Shown in pieces: positions 28,284 through 37,001 of a stretch of DNA of 64,000 nucleotides. Under the pieces are notes generated by a model. That model was given only the letters and a program-made list of their open reading frames with translations. It did not search any database and was not told where the DNA came from. The stretch spans positions 1 through 64,000 of the forward strand of contig VXTM01000045.1 in the NCBI GenBank assembly GCA_009837445.1. Direction: 5' to 3'. The position numbers and the translations under genes are program-made. Origin of the DNA: Acidimicrobiaceae bacterium. GTDB lineage: Bacteria; Actinomycetota; Acidimicrobiia; Acidimicrobiales; Aldehydirespiratoraceae. The first letter of the stretch is position 1, and every line of letters starts with the position of its first letter.

Positions 28284-29342
28284 CTAATGGGAACTTGAGA
28301 CCGTCGGACCTTCGATGACCGCGTGGTGGCACGCCACGGCCGGCTCCATCGAAGCGGCCTCTGCCGGGCGGTCCTTCCGGCCGCGCAGGTCGGGCCGCTG
28401 CTGCTCGCAGATGTCTGTGGCCAGGGGGCAGCGGGGCGCGAAGCTGCATCCTGCGCCGGCACCGATGGGCACCGGCGGCGAGCCGGCGATGGGCGTCAAC
28501 CGGGCCGCGGTCCGGTTCAGCCGTGGCACCGCGGCGAGCAGGCCGGCGGTGTACGGATGGCTCGCCCGCTCGTACACGTCGCGTACGTCGCCCCGCTCCA
28601 CGCAGTGCCCGGCGTACATCACCATCACCCGGTCGGCCGCGCCAGCGACCACCCCGAGGTCGTGGGTGATGATCATCATGGCGCCCGACATCCGCTGCCT
28701 CACCTCCGAGAGGACCTCCAGCACCTGGGCCTGCACGGTGGCGTCCAGGGCGGTGGTCGGCTCGTCGGCGATGAGCACCACGGGGTCGAGGGCGACCGCC
28801 ATGGCGATCATGACCCGCTGGCGCATCCCGCCCGACAGCTCGTGGGGATAGCAGCGAGCCCGCCGGTCGGCGTCGGGGATGCCGACCCGCTTAAGCAGGT
28901 CCTCGGCTCGGAGGCGAGCGTAGCGCTTTCGCAACGGCCGGTGGGCCCGGAGCATCTCCGCGATCTGGTCCCCGACGCGGTGCACGGGGTTGAGAGCAGT
29001 GAGCGGGTCCTGGAAGATCATGGCTATCTCCGCGCCCCGCGCCCGGCGGCGCCGCTGCGGTGAGGCGGCCAGCAGATCCTCGCCCGCCAATCGCACCTCG
29101 CCGGCGGTCGTGCTCGCCCCCGGACCCGGGAGCAGTCCCAGGATGGACAGGGCCAGCATCGTCTTGCCGCAACCCGACTCGCCCACCACCGCCAGCACCT
29201 CGCCGGCGAACAGGTCGAAGCTGATGTCGTCGACGGCCACTAGCGTGCCGTCCTCGGTCTCGATCTCGGTGCGGAGGTTGCGCACCGACAGCAGGGCCTC
29301 GCCGGTCGGTGGCCGTGCCGTCTCTGCGGTGCCGCCGGTCAT
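28284..29342 (-). CDS. peptide/nickel-type ABC importer ATPase (DppD/OppD)
   Basis: The 352-aa ATPase has Walker A GESGCGKT, signature LSGGMRQRVMIA, Walker B VLIADEPTTALD, and the OppD/DppD C-terminal extension with cysteines (CSFAPRCPLATDIC) that can hold an iron-sulfur cluster in this subfamily. ATG 29342 overlaps the upstream permease stop; the open frame continues upstream out of frame with the permease. It energises uptake for permeases at 29339-31226. No DppF-type partner ATPase follows. Confidence 0.85.
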   Translation of the reverse strand: MTGGTAETARPPTGEALLSVRNLRTEIETEDGTLVAVDDISFDLFAGEVLAVVGESGCGKTMLALSILGLLPGPGASTTAGEVRLAGEDLLAASPQRRRRARGAEIAMIFQDPLTALNPVHRVGDQIAEMLRAHRPLRKRYARLRAEDLLKRVGIPDADRRARCYPHELSGGMRQRVMIAMAVALDPVVLIADEPTTALDATVQAQVLEVLSEVRQRMSGAMMIITHDLGVVAGAADRVMVMYAGHCVERGDVRDVYERASHPYTAGLLAAVPRLNRTAARLTPIAGSPPVPIGAGAGCSFAPRCPLATDICEQQRPDLRGRKDRPAEAASMEPAVACHHAVIEGPTVSSSH

Positions 29343-30253
29343 CGGTGGTCCTGGGTCGGGTCGAGCGAGTCGCGCAGGCCGTCGCCGACGAAGTTCACAC
29401 ACAACGCGGTCACCACGATGGCCAGGCCCGGCGCCCACACCAGCCACGGCGCGATGATCACGAATCCCTCGTTGCCGCCCAGCATGTTGCCCCAAGTGGC
29501 GGTGCGGGTGGCGCTCACACCGAGGCCCAGGAAGCTGAGCGTCGACTCGGCCAGGATGGCCGCGGCCACCGTGAGCGACACCGACACCATCACCTCGCCG
29601 GCCAGGTTCGGCAGAAGATGGCGCACGATGATCCTGCGGTTGGGCACCCCCAGCGCCCGGGCCGCCTCCACGAACTCGCGCTCCTTGAGGGCCAGCACCT
29701 TGCCCCGCACGATCCGGGCCGGGATCATCCAGGTGATCCCGGCCAGCACGATCACCACGTCCCAGACCCCGTCCCCCAGGATCCGGGCCGCGATGATCAC
29801 CACCATCAGCCCGGGGAGGGCCAGCATCGTGTCGGCCAGTCGCATCAGGACGGCGTCGACCCAGCGGCCGTAGTAGCCGGCCACCAGCCCGACGGAGGTT
29901 CCGATCACCCCGCTCATCAGCGCGACCGCCCCGCCGACCAGCAGCGAGATGCGGCCCCCGTACAGAATCCGGCTGAGGTTGTCGCGCCCGAGGGTGTCGC
30001 TTCCGAGCAGGAAGTCCCGGCTTGGCGGCTCCAGGATGCGGTCGAGGTGCTGCTCGGTCGCTCCGTGGGGCGCGATGACTCCGGCCCCCGCCGCGCAGGC
30101 CACCACGATGAGCAGTACCACGGCCGACGCCATCGCGGCCCGGTGCCTCCGGAAGCGCCGCAGCACCGTCAGCCATTCCGGAGCCTGGGCGTAGTCCGGC
30201 AGTTCGCTGCCGCTCAGTGCCGGCGGCCTGGCGCCCTCGGGCCGCTCAGACAC
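29339..30253 (-). CDS. ABC transporter permease (DppC/OppC type)
   Basis: The 304-aa inner-membrane permease has an N-terminal cytoplasmic part, about six helices, and the EAA loop near EAARALGVPNRRIIVRHLLPN. It matches the DppC subfamily of dipeptide/oligopeptide/nickel permeases. It overlaps the DppB-like stop upstream by 8 nt and the ATPase start downstream by 4 nt. Confidence 0.9.
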   Translation of the reverse strand: MSERPEGARPPALSGSELPDYAQAPEWLTVLRRFRRHRAAMASAVVLLIVVACAAGAGVIAPHGATEQHLDRILEPPSRDFLLGSDTLGRDNLSRILYGGRISLLVGGAVALMSGVIGTSVGLVAGYYGRWVDAVLMRLADTMLALPGLMVVIIAARILGDGVWDVVIVLAGITWMIPARIVRGKVLALKEREFVEAARALGVPNRRIIVRHLLPNLAGEVMVSVSLTVAAAILAESTLSFLGLGVSATRTATWGNMLGGNEGFVIIAPWLVWAPGLAIVVTALCVNFVGDGLRDSLDPTQDHR

Positions 30254-31226
30254 GGCGGATCCTGGGGTCGAGCACGGCGTAGAGCAGGTCGGCGGCCAGG
30301 TTCATCAAGAACACCGCGGCCGACACGATCATCACCGTGGCCAGCAGTACCGGGTAGTCGCCGGCGTTGAGGGCGTCGAGGAACAGAAGGCCCATGCCCG
30401 GGTACTGGAACACCCGCTCGGTGACGATGAGGCCACCGACCAGCAGGCCCACATCGACGGCCGCCTGGGTGGTCACCGGGATGAGCGCATTGCGCACGCC
30501 GTGGCGGACCACGACCGCCGGCTCGCGAAGGCCCTTGGCCCGGGCCGTGCGGATGAAGTCGGACCCCATCACGTCCAGCATGGAGGCCCGCATGTACCGG
30601 CTGTAGACCGCCACCAGCTGCAACGACAGCGTCATCGCCGGCAGGGCCAGGTGGCGGGCCCGGTCGATCAGGTCGAAGCCCTGCTGGCCCGGCGAGTAGA
30701 GCCCGGCGGTGGGCAGCAGCGGCGGCCCGACCCCTAGCAAGTTCGCCAGATAGAGGCCGAAGAAGAGCTGCAGCATCAGCCCGAGCCAGAACGGCGGGAT
30801 CGAGATGCCCAGGAACGACACCGCGGTGGCGCCGTGATCGATCAAAGTCCCCCGGCGGATCGCGGAGAGCGTGCCGATGGTGAGGCCGGCAGCCACCGAG
30901 AACGCCACGGCCACCGCCACCAGCACCAGGGTGTTGGCCATGGCGCTCTCCACGAAGGGCCACACGTCCTGGCCGTTGCGCACCAGCGACGTGCCGAGGT
31001 CACCGGTGACGAAGTTGCCCAGCCACGTCAGGTAGCGCGTCCCGAAGGGGTCTTCGAGTCCCAGCGAGTCGATGTAGGCCTGGCGGGCGTCGGCACTGAT
31101 GCGGGGGTTGACGGTCAACTGGGCCGCGGGACTGGCGATCTCGCCCGCGGCCCAGAAGGTGGCCAGTGAAATGAGCAGCAGGATCGGAGCGGTGACCGCC
31201 AGCCGCCGCGCCGCGTAACGGATCAA
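30246..31226 (-). CDS. ABC transporter permease (DppB/OppB type)
   Basis: The 326-aa permease has RYAARRLAVTAPILLLISL at its N-terminus and the EAA-like loop RTARAKGLREPAVVVRHGVR. TTG at 31226 places the start at the usual DppB position (L/MIRYAARRL); an upstream TTG at 31268 would add 14 residues. No strong ribosome-binding site distinguishes them. It lies 54 nt after the binding-protein gene. Confidence 0.85.
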   Translation of the reverse strand: MIRYAARRLAVTAPILLLISLATFWAAGEIASPAAQLTVNPRISADARQAYIDSLGLEDPFGTRYLTWLGNFVTGDLGTSLVRNGQDVWPFVESAMANTLVLVAVAVAFSVAAGLTIGTLSAIRRGTLIDHGATAVSFLGISIPPFWLGLMLQLFFGLYLANLLGVGPPLLPTAGLYSPGQQGFDLIDRARHLALPAMTLSLQLVAVYSRYMRASMLDVMGSDFIRTARAKGLREPAVVVRHGVRNALIPVTTQAAVDVGLLVGGLIVTERVFQYPGMGLLFLDALNAGDYPVLLATVMIVSAAVFLMNLAADLLYAVLDPRIRRV

Positions 31227-31280
31227 CCGCGGCTCACCCGACGCGTACCGGAGCCAACCACCCGGCAACCGCGCACGAGC

Positions 31281-33035
31281 TCACCCGACGACGGTCCAGT
31301 CGTACATGTCGTAGAAGCCGCCGTACACGCTCGACACCCAGCCGCCCGGTCCGTCCAACACCTCCGGGTTCCAGGCGAGCAGGTTGGGCAGGACGTACAG
31401 CGGGATCCAGGGGACATCGGAGCCCAGCAGGGTGCCCAGCTCGCGCACGAGCTCCAGACGGGCCGCCTCGTCGATCTCGGCATCGATGGCGAAGGCGAGG
31501 TCGCTGGCTTGCTGGTTGGCGTAGGCGGTGAAGTTCTGGCCGCTGAAGCCGTTGTCCTCGCTGGGAATGCCGTTGATGTCGTAGTGGGCGGTGACGGTCG
31601 GATCGGGGCTGGTGCTGTTGGCGAACAGAGCCACCGGGCCGAAGTTCATGGCCGGCAGCCGGTTCTGGAACAGCTCGCCGGGGTCGTAGTTGATGATCTC
31701 CCAGCCGATCCCGAAGGGCCTGGTCATCTCGGCCACCAACGCCTGCACGTCCTCTCTGCGCTTGTTTCCGGCCACGGTGTTCCACTGGAGCACCAGTTCG
31801 ACCCCGTCGGCGTTGACCCAGAGGCCGTCGGGGTCGGGTCGGGTCCAGCCCTCCGCGGTGAGCAGTTCGGTGACCTTGGCCATGTCCTGGCCGTAGTGGG
31901 CGAAGTCGTCGGCGCACCAGTCGCCGAAGGCGGGGTTCCAGCCCGCGCACTGCAGCACCACCGGATCGTCGATGATGGGGCCGAGGGCGACGTCGGCGAT
32001 GCGTTCCCGGTCGAGCGAGTAGGCGAGGGCCTGGCGCAAGTTCTTGGTGATCTCGAACTGCCGGTCGGGCGCGATCTGGTTGATCCACAGGCCCTCGATG
32101 TAGGTGCCCGCTCCCGCCACGAAGGCGAGGGGCGGGGCCAGGCGCTCCTTGGCCCCGGGGAAGGGCTGGGGGAAGGCGGCCATGACTTCACCGGTCTGGA
32201 GGGCCACTATCTCGGTGTCGGTGTCCTCCCTCGGGACCATGACTACCCGGTCGACCTGTGGCATGCGCTCGGGGACCCAGTAGTTCTCGTTGGGCACGAG
32301 GATGTGCTGCTCCTGGCTCCACGACTCCTGGCGCCAGGGTCCGCCCGAGACCGGGATCGAGTCGTTCCAGTGGCCGGAGATGTCGGTGGAGCCGTCGAAG
32401 GCGTGGGCGGGCAGGATCGTGCCGAACAGGTACCGCCAGGGTGCGTAAGGCTCCGAGAAGGTAACCACCGCGGTGTGAGGATCGTCGTGGTCGACGTCAG
32501 TGATCAGCTCGTACCCGATGGTGTTGAGCGAGCCCTCGGTGTCGAGTTTCGCCCGCCATGTGAACCACACGTCGGTACTGGTGATAGGGGTGCCGTCGCT
32601 CCAGCGGGCCTCATCGTTGAGGCGGTAGGTGATCGTGAGGGTGCCGTCGTCGTTGAGCACCGCCCCGCCGTTCTCCACCGTGGGCGCCTCCACCAGCACC
32701 GGCGAAGCCCCGATGTTGTTGTTGATGTCGTACTCCATGAGGCCGGGCAGGACGTGCACGAGCACCGACCAGATCATCCACGTGGCGTTGGCGCAGGATG
32801 TGAACGGATTGAGGCATTCGGGCCATTGCTCCACCGCCAGCACGATCTCGCCCCCGGGCCGCTCCGCGGCAGGCTGGGCGGGATCCGGCGCGGCATCGGC
32901 CGGCGCGGTCGCCGTGTCGGCGGGTTCCGTTGCGGCGTCGCCCGCCACCGGGTCGCGGTCCGCCGGATCACTGCACGCCGCGGCCGCGACCAGCGCCACC
33001 ACCAGCAGAGACAGCCTTGCGAGGTTGACTCTCAC
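31281..33035 (-). CDS. solute-binding lipoprotein, peptide/nickel SBP family 5
   Basis: The 584-aa protein begins with a lipoprotein signal (LLVVALVAAAAC, lipobox Cys about residue 21), a Pro/Ala/Asp linker, then the cluster C substrate-binding fold (LTITYRLNDEARWSDGTPI, RQALAYSLDRERIAD). It is tethered outside the membrane and delivers ligand to the DppBC-like permeases downstream. GTG start. The ligand is unknown; these proteins bind peptides, but also opines, nickel chelates or sugars. Confidence 0.85.
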   Translation of the reverse strand: MRVNLARLSLLVVALVAAAACSDPADRDPVAGDAATEPADTATAPADAAPDPAQPAAERPGGEIVLAVEQWPECLNPFTSCANATWMIWSVLVHVLPGLMEYDINNNIGASPVLVEAPTVENGGAVLNDDGTLTITYRLNDEARWSDGTPITSTDVWFTWRAKLDTEGSLNTIGYELITDVDHDDPHTAVVTFSEPYAPWRYLFGTILPAHAFDGSTDISGHWNDSIPVSGGPWRQESWSQEQHILVPNENYWVPERMPQVDRVVMVPREDTDTEIVALQTGEVMAAFPQPFPGAKERLAPPLAFVAGAGTYIEGLWINQIAPDRQFEITKNLRQALAYSLDRERIADVALGPIIDDPVVLQCAGWNPAFGDWCADDFAHYGQDMAKVTELLTAEGWTRPDPDGLWVNADGVELVLQWNTVAGNKRREDVQALVAEMTRPFGIGWEIINYDPGELFQNRLPAMNFGPVALFANSTSPDPTVTAHYDINGIPSEDNGFSGQNFTAYANQQASDLAFAIDAEIDEAARLELVRELGTLLGSDVPWIPLYVLPNLLAWNPEVLDGPGGWVSSVYGGFYDMYDWTVVG

Positions 33036-33046
33036 GGGGTCTCAGG

Positions 33047-34420
33047 CTAGTCGTCGCTACCATCCCTGCGGGGGCGGCGCAGCAGGTTCGCGGCCACCGC
33101 CGAGGCCCGCACTGGCCAGGGATCGAACTGGCCCTGGTCCTCCACCGGCGGCGGGGGCTTCACGAACATGCGGTAGACGACGTACAGCGCGATCACGCCG
33201 TGGGCCCCGACCAGGACCGCGAAGAACGCCTCGAGCGCGACGGCCGCCATGAGGGCTCCACCCAGAGTGGGGCCGATCACGGCGCCGACTCCGCTGGTCC
33301 GCACCAGCGATGCGCTCGCTCCGGTCAGCTGCGCCGGTGCAACGCTGTCGGCGGTGGTTGCCACGGCCAGCGAGTAGAGCGGGAACGTCGAGCCGCCGTG
33401 GGCGAACATCAGCAGCAGCGACAGCGCCGATCCGGGGGCCACCAGCAGGTGAAGGCCCGCGGTGGAGGCTGCGCTGACCGCTACGACGAGGATGACGTAG
33501 CGGCGCGGCATCCGGTCCGAGGCGCTCCCGACGAGCCACTGGAACACCACCGACCCCACGATGGGCGACACCACGAACAGCGAGATCCGGGTGTTCGACA
33601 GTCCCTCCGTAGCGGCGTAGAACGCTCCCAGGCCCATGAGGCAGCCCTGCGAGACCCCGACCCAGAACGCGGTGAGCAGCCCGAGGGGAGCGACCTTGAC
33701 GAGGTCGCGCAGCGAGATCGGCTCGGGCACCACCAATGGCGGCGCGGTGGAGGCCGACAGCGCCACCGGCACCAGCGCGACCGAGATCAGCGCGGAGGAC
33801 ACCACGAACAGTTCGAAGCTGCCGGGGTCGGCGATGTTCAGCATGAGTTGGCCGGCGCCCAGCCCGCCCATCGTCACGATCATGTAGCGCGACAGCATCC
33901 GGCCCCGGGTGGCGTTGGTGGCCATGTCGTTGAGCCACGACTCGACGGTGACCAGCAGGCCGGCCAGGCACAGGCCGTAGGCGAACCTCAGCACCGTCCA
34001 CGACACGGGATCGACCCAGATCACGTGCAGGATCGAGGCAGCCGAGCCCACAGAGGCCAGAGCCGCGAACACCCGGATGTGCCCGACGGTGGCGATGAAG
34101 TACTCGGCTGTCTTGGTTCCGAACAGGAATCCCAGGAAGTAGCCGGCCATCACCACGCCGGTCACGGCCAACCCGAAGTCCTCCAGTTCAGCCCGCACTC
34201 CCAGCGCGACCCGCAGCAGGCCGTTGCAAGCCATGACGAGGACGACGCCGGCCAGCAGAGACCTGACCGCTCCGAGCCCGTCGCCGCGCGACTCGAACCA
34301 CGGTCCGCCCGATAGCCCGTCATCACCTGGATCGGGCCTTATCACCGCACCGGACGCCACCGCGGGATGGTAGCGATGAGGCTCGGCGGGGGACTTCCGT
34401 TCGTTCGTGACTTTCGTCAC
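33047..34420 (-). CDS. major facilitator superfamily transporter
   Basis: The 457-aa protein has about twelve membrane segments, with an MFS-like loop VGSASDRMPRRYV and YFLGFLFGTK after helix two. The first 40 residues are polar and poorly conserved, so the true start may be inside the frame. The pattern (LRFAYGLCLAGLLVTVESWLND) resembles the YcaD/UMF2 group of MFS proteins. 11 nt upstream of the binding-protein gene on the same strand. Substrate unknown. Confidence 0.8.
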   Translation of the reverse strand: MTKVTNERKSPAEPHRYHPAVASGAVIRPDPGDDGLSGGPWFESRGDGLGAVRSLLAGVVLVMACNGLLRVALGVRAELEDFGLAVTGVVMAGYFLGFLFGTKTAEYFIATVGHIRVFAALASVGSAASILHVIWVDPVSWTVLRFAYGLCLAGLLVTVESWLNDMATNATRGRMLSRYMIVTMGGLGAGQLMLNIADPGSFELFVVSSALISVALVPVALSASTAPPLVVPEPISLRDLVKVAPLGLLTAFWVGVSQGCLMGLGAFYAATEGLSNTRISLFVVSPIVGSVVFQWLVGSASDRMPRRYVILVVAVSAASTAGLHLLVAPGSALSLLLMFAHGGSTFPLYSLAVATTADSVAPAQLTGASASLVRTSGVGAVIGPTLGGALMAAVALEAFFAVLVGAHGVIALYVVYRMFVKPPPPVEDQGQFDPWPVRASAVAANLLRRPRRDGSDD

Positions 34421-34464
34421 AGCGCGACCGGGGAGGTTCGGTCTCTCCCGTTCATGCCTTGCGT

Positions 34465-34481
34465 CGGCGGGTAGACCGCCG
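34465..34481 (-). terminator. short GC hairpin after the hydrolase gene
   Basis: CGGCGG (34465-34470) and CCGCCG (34476-34481) form a 6-bp stem with loop GTAGA directly downstream of the minus-strand hydrolase stop. A weak terminator candidate; no U-run follows. Confidence 0.35.
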
Positions 34482-34484
34482 GTC

Positions 34485-35282
34485 TCAGGCTTGGGCCAGT
34501 GCCTCCGCTATGGCCCGGCGCACCGGTATGGGGCTTTCGATCTGCAGGAAGTGGCCGACACGGTCCAGGTACACGGCGCGGGCGTCCCCGAAGGCGTCGA
34601 TCATCTGTGCGGCCCGCTTGTTGGGGGTCATCTTGTCCTCCCGGCCCAGCACCAGCGTCACCCCGCACTGCACCTGGGCCGCGGCGGCCTCGGCGCCGTC
34701 GTAGGCGTCGCAGGCGGCCAGGTCGTTGGCCAGCACGCCCGGCCGGGCCCGGTCCAGCAGCGAGGTGTTGCCGCCGATCAGCCACATTCCCGGCGAGGCG
34801 TGCCCCCCGGTATGGGCCCGGCTGCCGATGCCCCAGGACGTGATGAGCCGCCCGGCCAACCGGTCGTCGGCGTCGGCCGCGGCCTGCAGCGCCGGATGCA
34901 CGGGCATGGCGCCGGCCGTCCCCAGCAGCACCAGTGAGCGGGCCATCTCGGGCCGCTGCGCGGCGGCCTCCAACACCACGAAGGTGCCCATCGAGTGGCC
35001 CACCAGATGGGCTGGCGCCAGACCCAGACCGTCGACCGCGGTGGCCAGCCACTCCCCCATCTCGGCGAGGCTGTCGAGGGCGGGCCCGTCGCTGCCGCCG
35101 TGGCCGGGCAGGTCCACGGCCGCGGCCCGGTAGCCGTGATGGGCGATCCAGCGGGTCTGGAGCTGCCAGACGGTCCGGTCGCCGCCCGCGCCGTGCACCA
35201 GCACCACACCGGGCTCGTCGCCGTCGAGGCCGCGCCCGCCGGTGGCGCAGCGCACAACCCGCCCGTCGATCAGCGTCTCCAC
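34485..35282 (-). CDS. alpha/beta hydrolase
   Basis: The 265-aa serine hydrolase has the oxyanion segment VLVHGAGGDRTVW, nucleophile elbow GHSMG, acid in GREDKMTP and the catalytic histidine in RVGHFLQIESP. The substrate cannot be predicted. GTG start. It lies 9 nt after the MetY-like gene stop on the same strand, which suggests co-transcription. Confidence 0.85.
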   Translation of the reverse strand: METLIDGRVVRCATGGRGLDGDEPGVVLVHGAGGDRTVWQLQTRWIAHHGYRAAAVDLPGHGGSDGPALDSLAEMGEWLATAVDGLGLAPAHLVGHSMGTFVVLEAAAQRPEMARSLVLLGTAGAMPVHPALQAAADADDRLAGRLITSWGIGSRAHTGGHASPGMWLIGGNTSLLDRARPGVLANDLAACDAYDGAEAAAAQVQCGVTLVLGREDKMTPNKRAAQMIDAFGDARAVYLDRVGHFLQIESPIPVRRAIAEALAQA

Positions 35283-35291
35283 GGGCGGGCC

Positions 35292-36584
35292 CTATCTCTG
35301 GGAGGCCTTGAGGGCCCGCTCGAGGTCCTCGACGATGTCGCGGGGATCCTCCAGGCCCACGGAGATGCGCACCAGGTCCTCGCCCACTCCGGCGGCGGCC
35401 AGGTCCTCGGCCGACATCTGCTGGTGGGTGGTGCTGGCCGGGTGGATCACCAGGGTCTTGGCGTCGCCGACGTTGGCCAGGTGCGACGCGAGGCGGACCG
35501 CGGAGATGAACTTGGCCCCGGCTTCGCGCCCGCCTGCCACGCCGAAGCTCAGGATGGCGCCGGTGCCCCGGGGATAGAGCCGGCGGGCCAGGTCGTGGTC
35601 GGGGTGGTCGGGCATCGAGGGGTACTTGACCCAGCTCACCGCGTCGTTGGCGGCCAGGGCCTCCACCACCGCAGCGGTGTTGGCCACATGGCGCTGCATC
35701 CGCAGCGGCAGCGTCTCGATCCCTTGAAGGATCTGGAAGGCGTTGGCCGGGCTCATGCAGGCTCCGAAGTCGCGCAGCCCCTCGACCCGGGCCCGGCTGA
35801 TGAAGGCGCTGGGGCCGAACTCGTCGCTGAAGCTGATGCCGTGATAGCCGGCGTAGGGCTCGGTGATCGTACCGAACAGGCCCGAGGCGTCCCAGTCGAA
35901 GTGGCCGCCGTCGACGAGCACCCCTCCGAGGGCCACACCGTGCCCGCCCAGGAACTTGGTGGCCGAGTGCATCACGATGTCGGCGCCGTGGTCGAGGGCC
36001 TGGATCAGGTACGGCGTCGAGAAGGTGGCGTCCACCATCAGCGGGAGCCGGTGCTCGTGGGCCACCTCGGCCACCGCCGGTATGTCCAGCACTTCGATGC
36101 CGGGATTGCCGAGCGTCTCCGCGAACACGAGCCGGGTCTCCGGTCCGATGGCCGCCGCGAAGTCGTCGGGACGGCGGGGATCGACGAAGGTGGTGCTGAT
36201 GCCGAAGCGCCGAAGGGTGAGGTTGAGCATGTTGTGGGTGCCGCCGTAGATGTTGCGGCTGGCCACGATGTGGGAGCCCGAGTCCATCAGCGTGGCTACA
36301 GCCAGGAAGAACGCAGCCTGGCCGCTGGCGGTGGCCACCGCCCCCACCCCGCCCTCGAGGGCAGCGACCCTCTCCTCCAGCACGGCCACCGTGGGATTGG
36401 AGATCCGCGAGTAGATGTGGCCGGGGATCTCCAGGTTGAACAACCCGGCCGCGTGGTCGGTGTCCTCGAAGGAGTACGAGGTGGTGAAGTAGATGGGAAC
36501 GGCCCGGGCCCCGGTGGCGGGGTCGCTGTGCTGGCCGGCGTGCAGGCTCAGGGTGTCGAAACGCAGGAAGTCGGGCTCTACCAC
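35292..36584 (-). CDS. metY: O-acetylhomoserine sulfhydrylase / Cys-Met metabolism PLP enzyme
   Basis: The 430-aa enzyme has the MetY/MetB family pattern: FDTLSLHAGQHSDPATGARA, YSRISNPTVAVLEERVAALE, ASGQAAFF, SRNIYGGTHN, catalytic lysine in HSATKFLGGHG, and the C-terminal SVGLEDPRDIVEDLERAL. The 430-aa length and the N-terminus favour O-acetylhomoserine aminocarboxypropyltransferase (homocysteine synthesis). GTG 36584 was chosen to match the family start; the open frame runs to 36962 through the structured leader and the small gene. Confidence 0.8.
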   Translation of the reverse strand: MVEPDFLRFDTLSLHAGQHSDPATGARAVPIYFTTSYSFEDTDHAAGLFNLEIPGHIYSRISNPTVAVLEERVAALEGGVGAVATASGQAAFFLAVATLMDSGSHIVASRNIYGGTHNMLNLTLRRFGISTTFVDPRRPDDFAAAIGPETRLVFAETLGNPGIEVLDIPAVAEVAHEHRLPLMVDATFSTPYLIQALDHGADIVMHSATKFLGGHGVALGGVLVDGGHFDWDASGLFGTITEPYAGYHGISFSDEFGPSAFISRARVEGLRDFGACMSPANAFQILQGIETLPLRMQRHVANTAAVVEALAANDAVSWVKYPSMPDHPDHDLARRLYPRGTGAILSFGVAGGREAGAKFISAVRLASHLANVGDAKTLVIHPASTTHQQMSAEDLAAAGVGEDLVRISVGLEDPRDIVEDLERALKASQR

Positions 36585-36613
36585 ACCGGCGAGCCTAGGG
36601 CTTGGTGACGCGT

Positions 36614-36694
36614 CGAGGCCCTGACCGTATCGGCATTGGGGGGAACCGATCTTGGCAGGGCCTCGAGCTTGTCTGAGGGTTTGCCGTCCCTCAG
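36614..36694 (-). promoter_or_regulatory. structured leader upstream of metY
   Basis: Two hairpins lie between the small gene at 36734 and metY. The larger is two-tiered: a perfect 10-bp stem CGAGGCCCTG (36614-36623) / CAGGGCCTCG (36656-36665) enclosing ATCGG (36629-36633) / CCGAT (36646-36650). Upstream on the minus strand is a 7-bp stem CTGAGGG (36673-36679) / CCCTCAG (36688-36694). The position, 30 nt before metY, suits an attenuator or SAM-responsive element, but no known riboswitch consensus was matched. Confidence 0.5.
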
Positions 36695-36733
36695 GAGGGA
36701 TTCTGCGCCGGTCCACACGGGACCGGCCATGTG

Positions 36734-36883
36734 TCAGCGGCGGGCTCGGTACGGGCGACCGGCCGCGTCCCGGGCCACCCTCAGGAGACTCTCGGCGGCG
36801 CCGACGGCGTAGCCCGGGCCCAGAGCGTCTCGCCACACCTGCGAGGGTGCGGTCACTGTGTTGTAGAGGGGAATCGAACTCAT
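36734..36883 (-). CDS. 49-aa small protein with strong ribosome-binding site
   Basis: ATG 36883 is preceded by a near-perfect AGAGGAGG about 8 nt upstream, one of the strongest in the window. The peptide starts MSSIPLYNTVTAPSQVWRDA and ends with a basic tail (RPYRARR). It has no membrane helix or cysteine and no recognised family. An operator-like palindrome lies at 36908-36927. It precedes the structured metY leader on the same strand, so it may be a leader gene or an independent small protein. Confidence 0.5.
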   Translation of the reverse strand: MSSIPLYNTVTAPSQVWRDALGPGYAVGAAESLLRVARDAAGRPYRARR

Positions 36884-36907
36884 TGGTGGACCTCCTCTTT
36901 CCTCTGT

Positions 36908-36927
36908 ACTCCACCACTGTGGTGAGT
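36908..36927. promoter_or_regulatory. operator-like palindrome
   Basis: CACCAC-T-GTGGTG (36912-36924) is a perfect odd palindrome; ACT (36908-36910) and AGT (36925-36927) extend it with one unpaired C. It lies about 25 nt upstream of the 49-aa gene start, in a place where a regulator or promoter would be expected. Confidence 0.45.
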
Positions 36928-36981
36928 CCCTTGATTCTTTCGCCGCAGGAGGCAAATCGCAATGGTTCAGTGCTCAGAAAG

Positions 36982-37001
36982 GGTGTGATTTAGGTCACAC
37001 C
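36982..37001 (-). terminator. hairpin at the GMC oxidoreductase stop
   Basis: GGTGTGA (36982-36988) and TCACACC (36995-37001) form a perfect 7-bp stem with a 6-nt loop that includes the stop codon of the minus-strand GMC gene; on that strand CTTTCT follows. It is a plausible intrinsic terminator. Confidence 0.5.
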
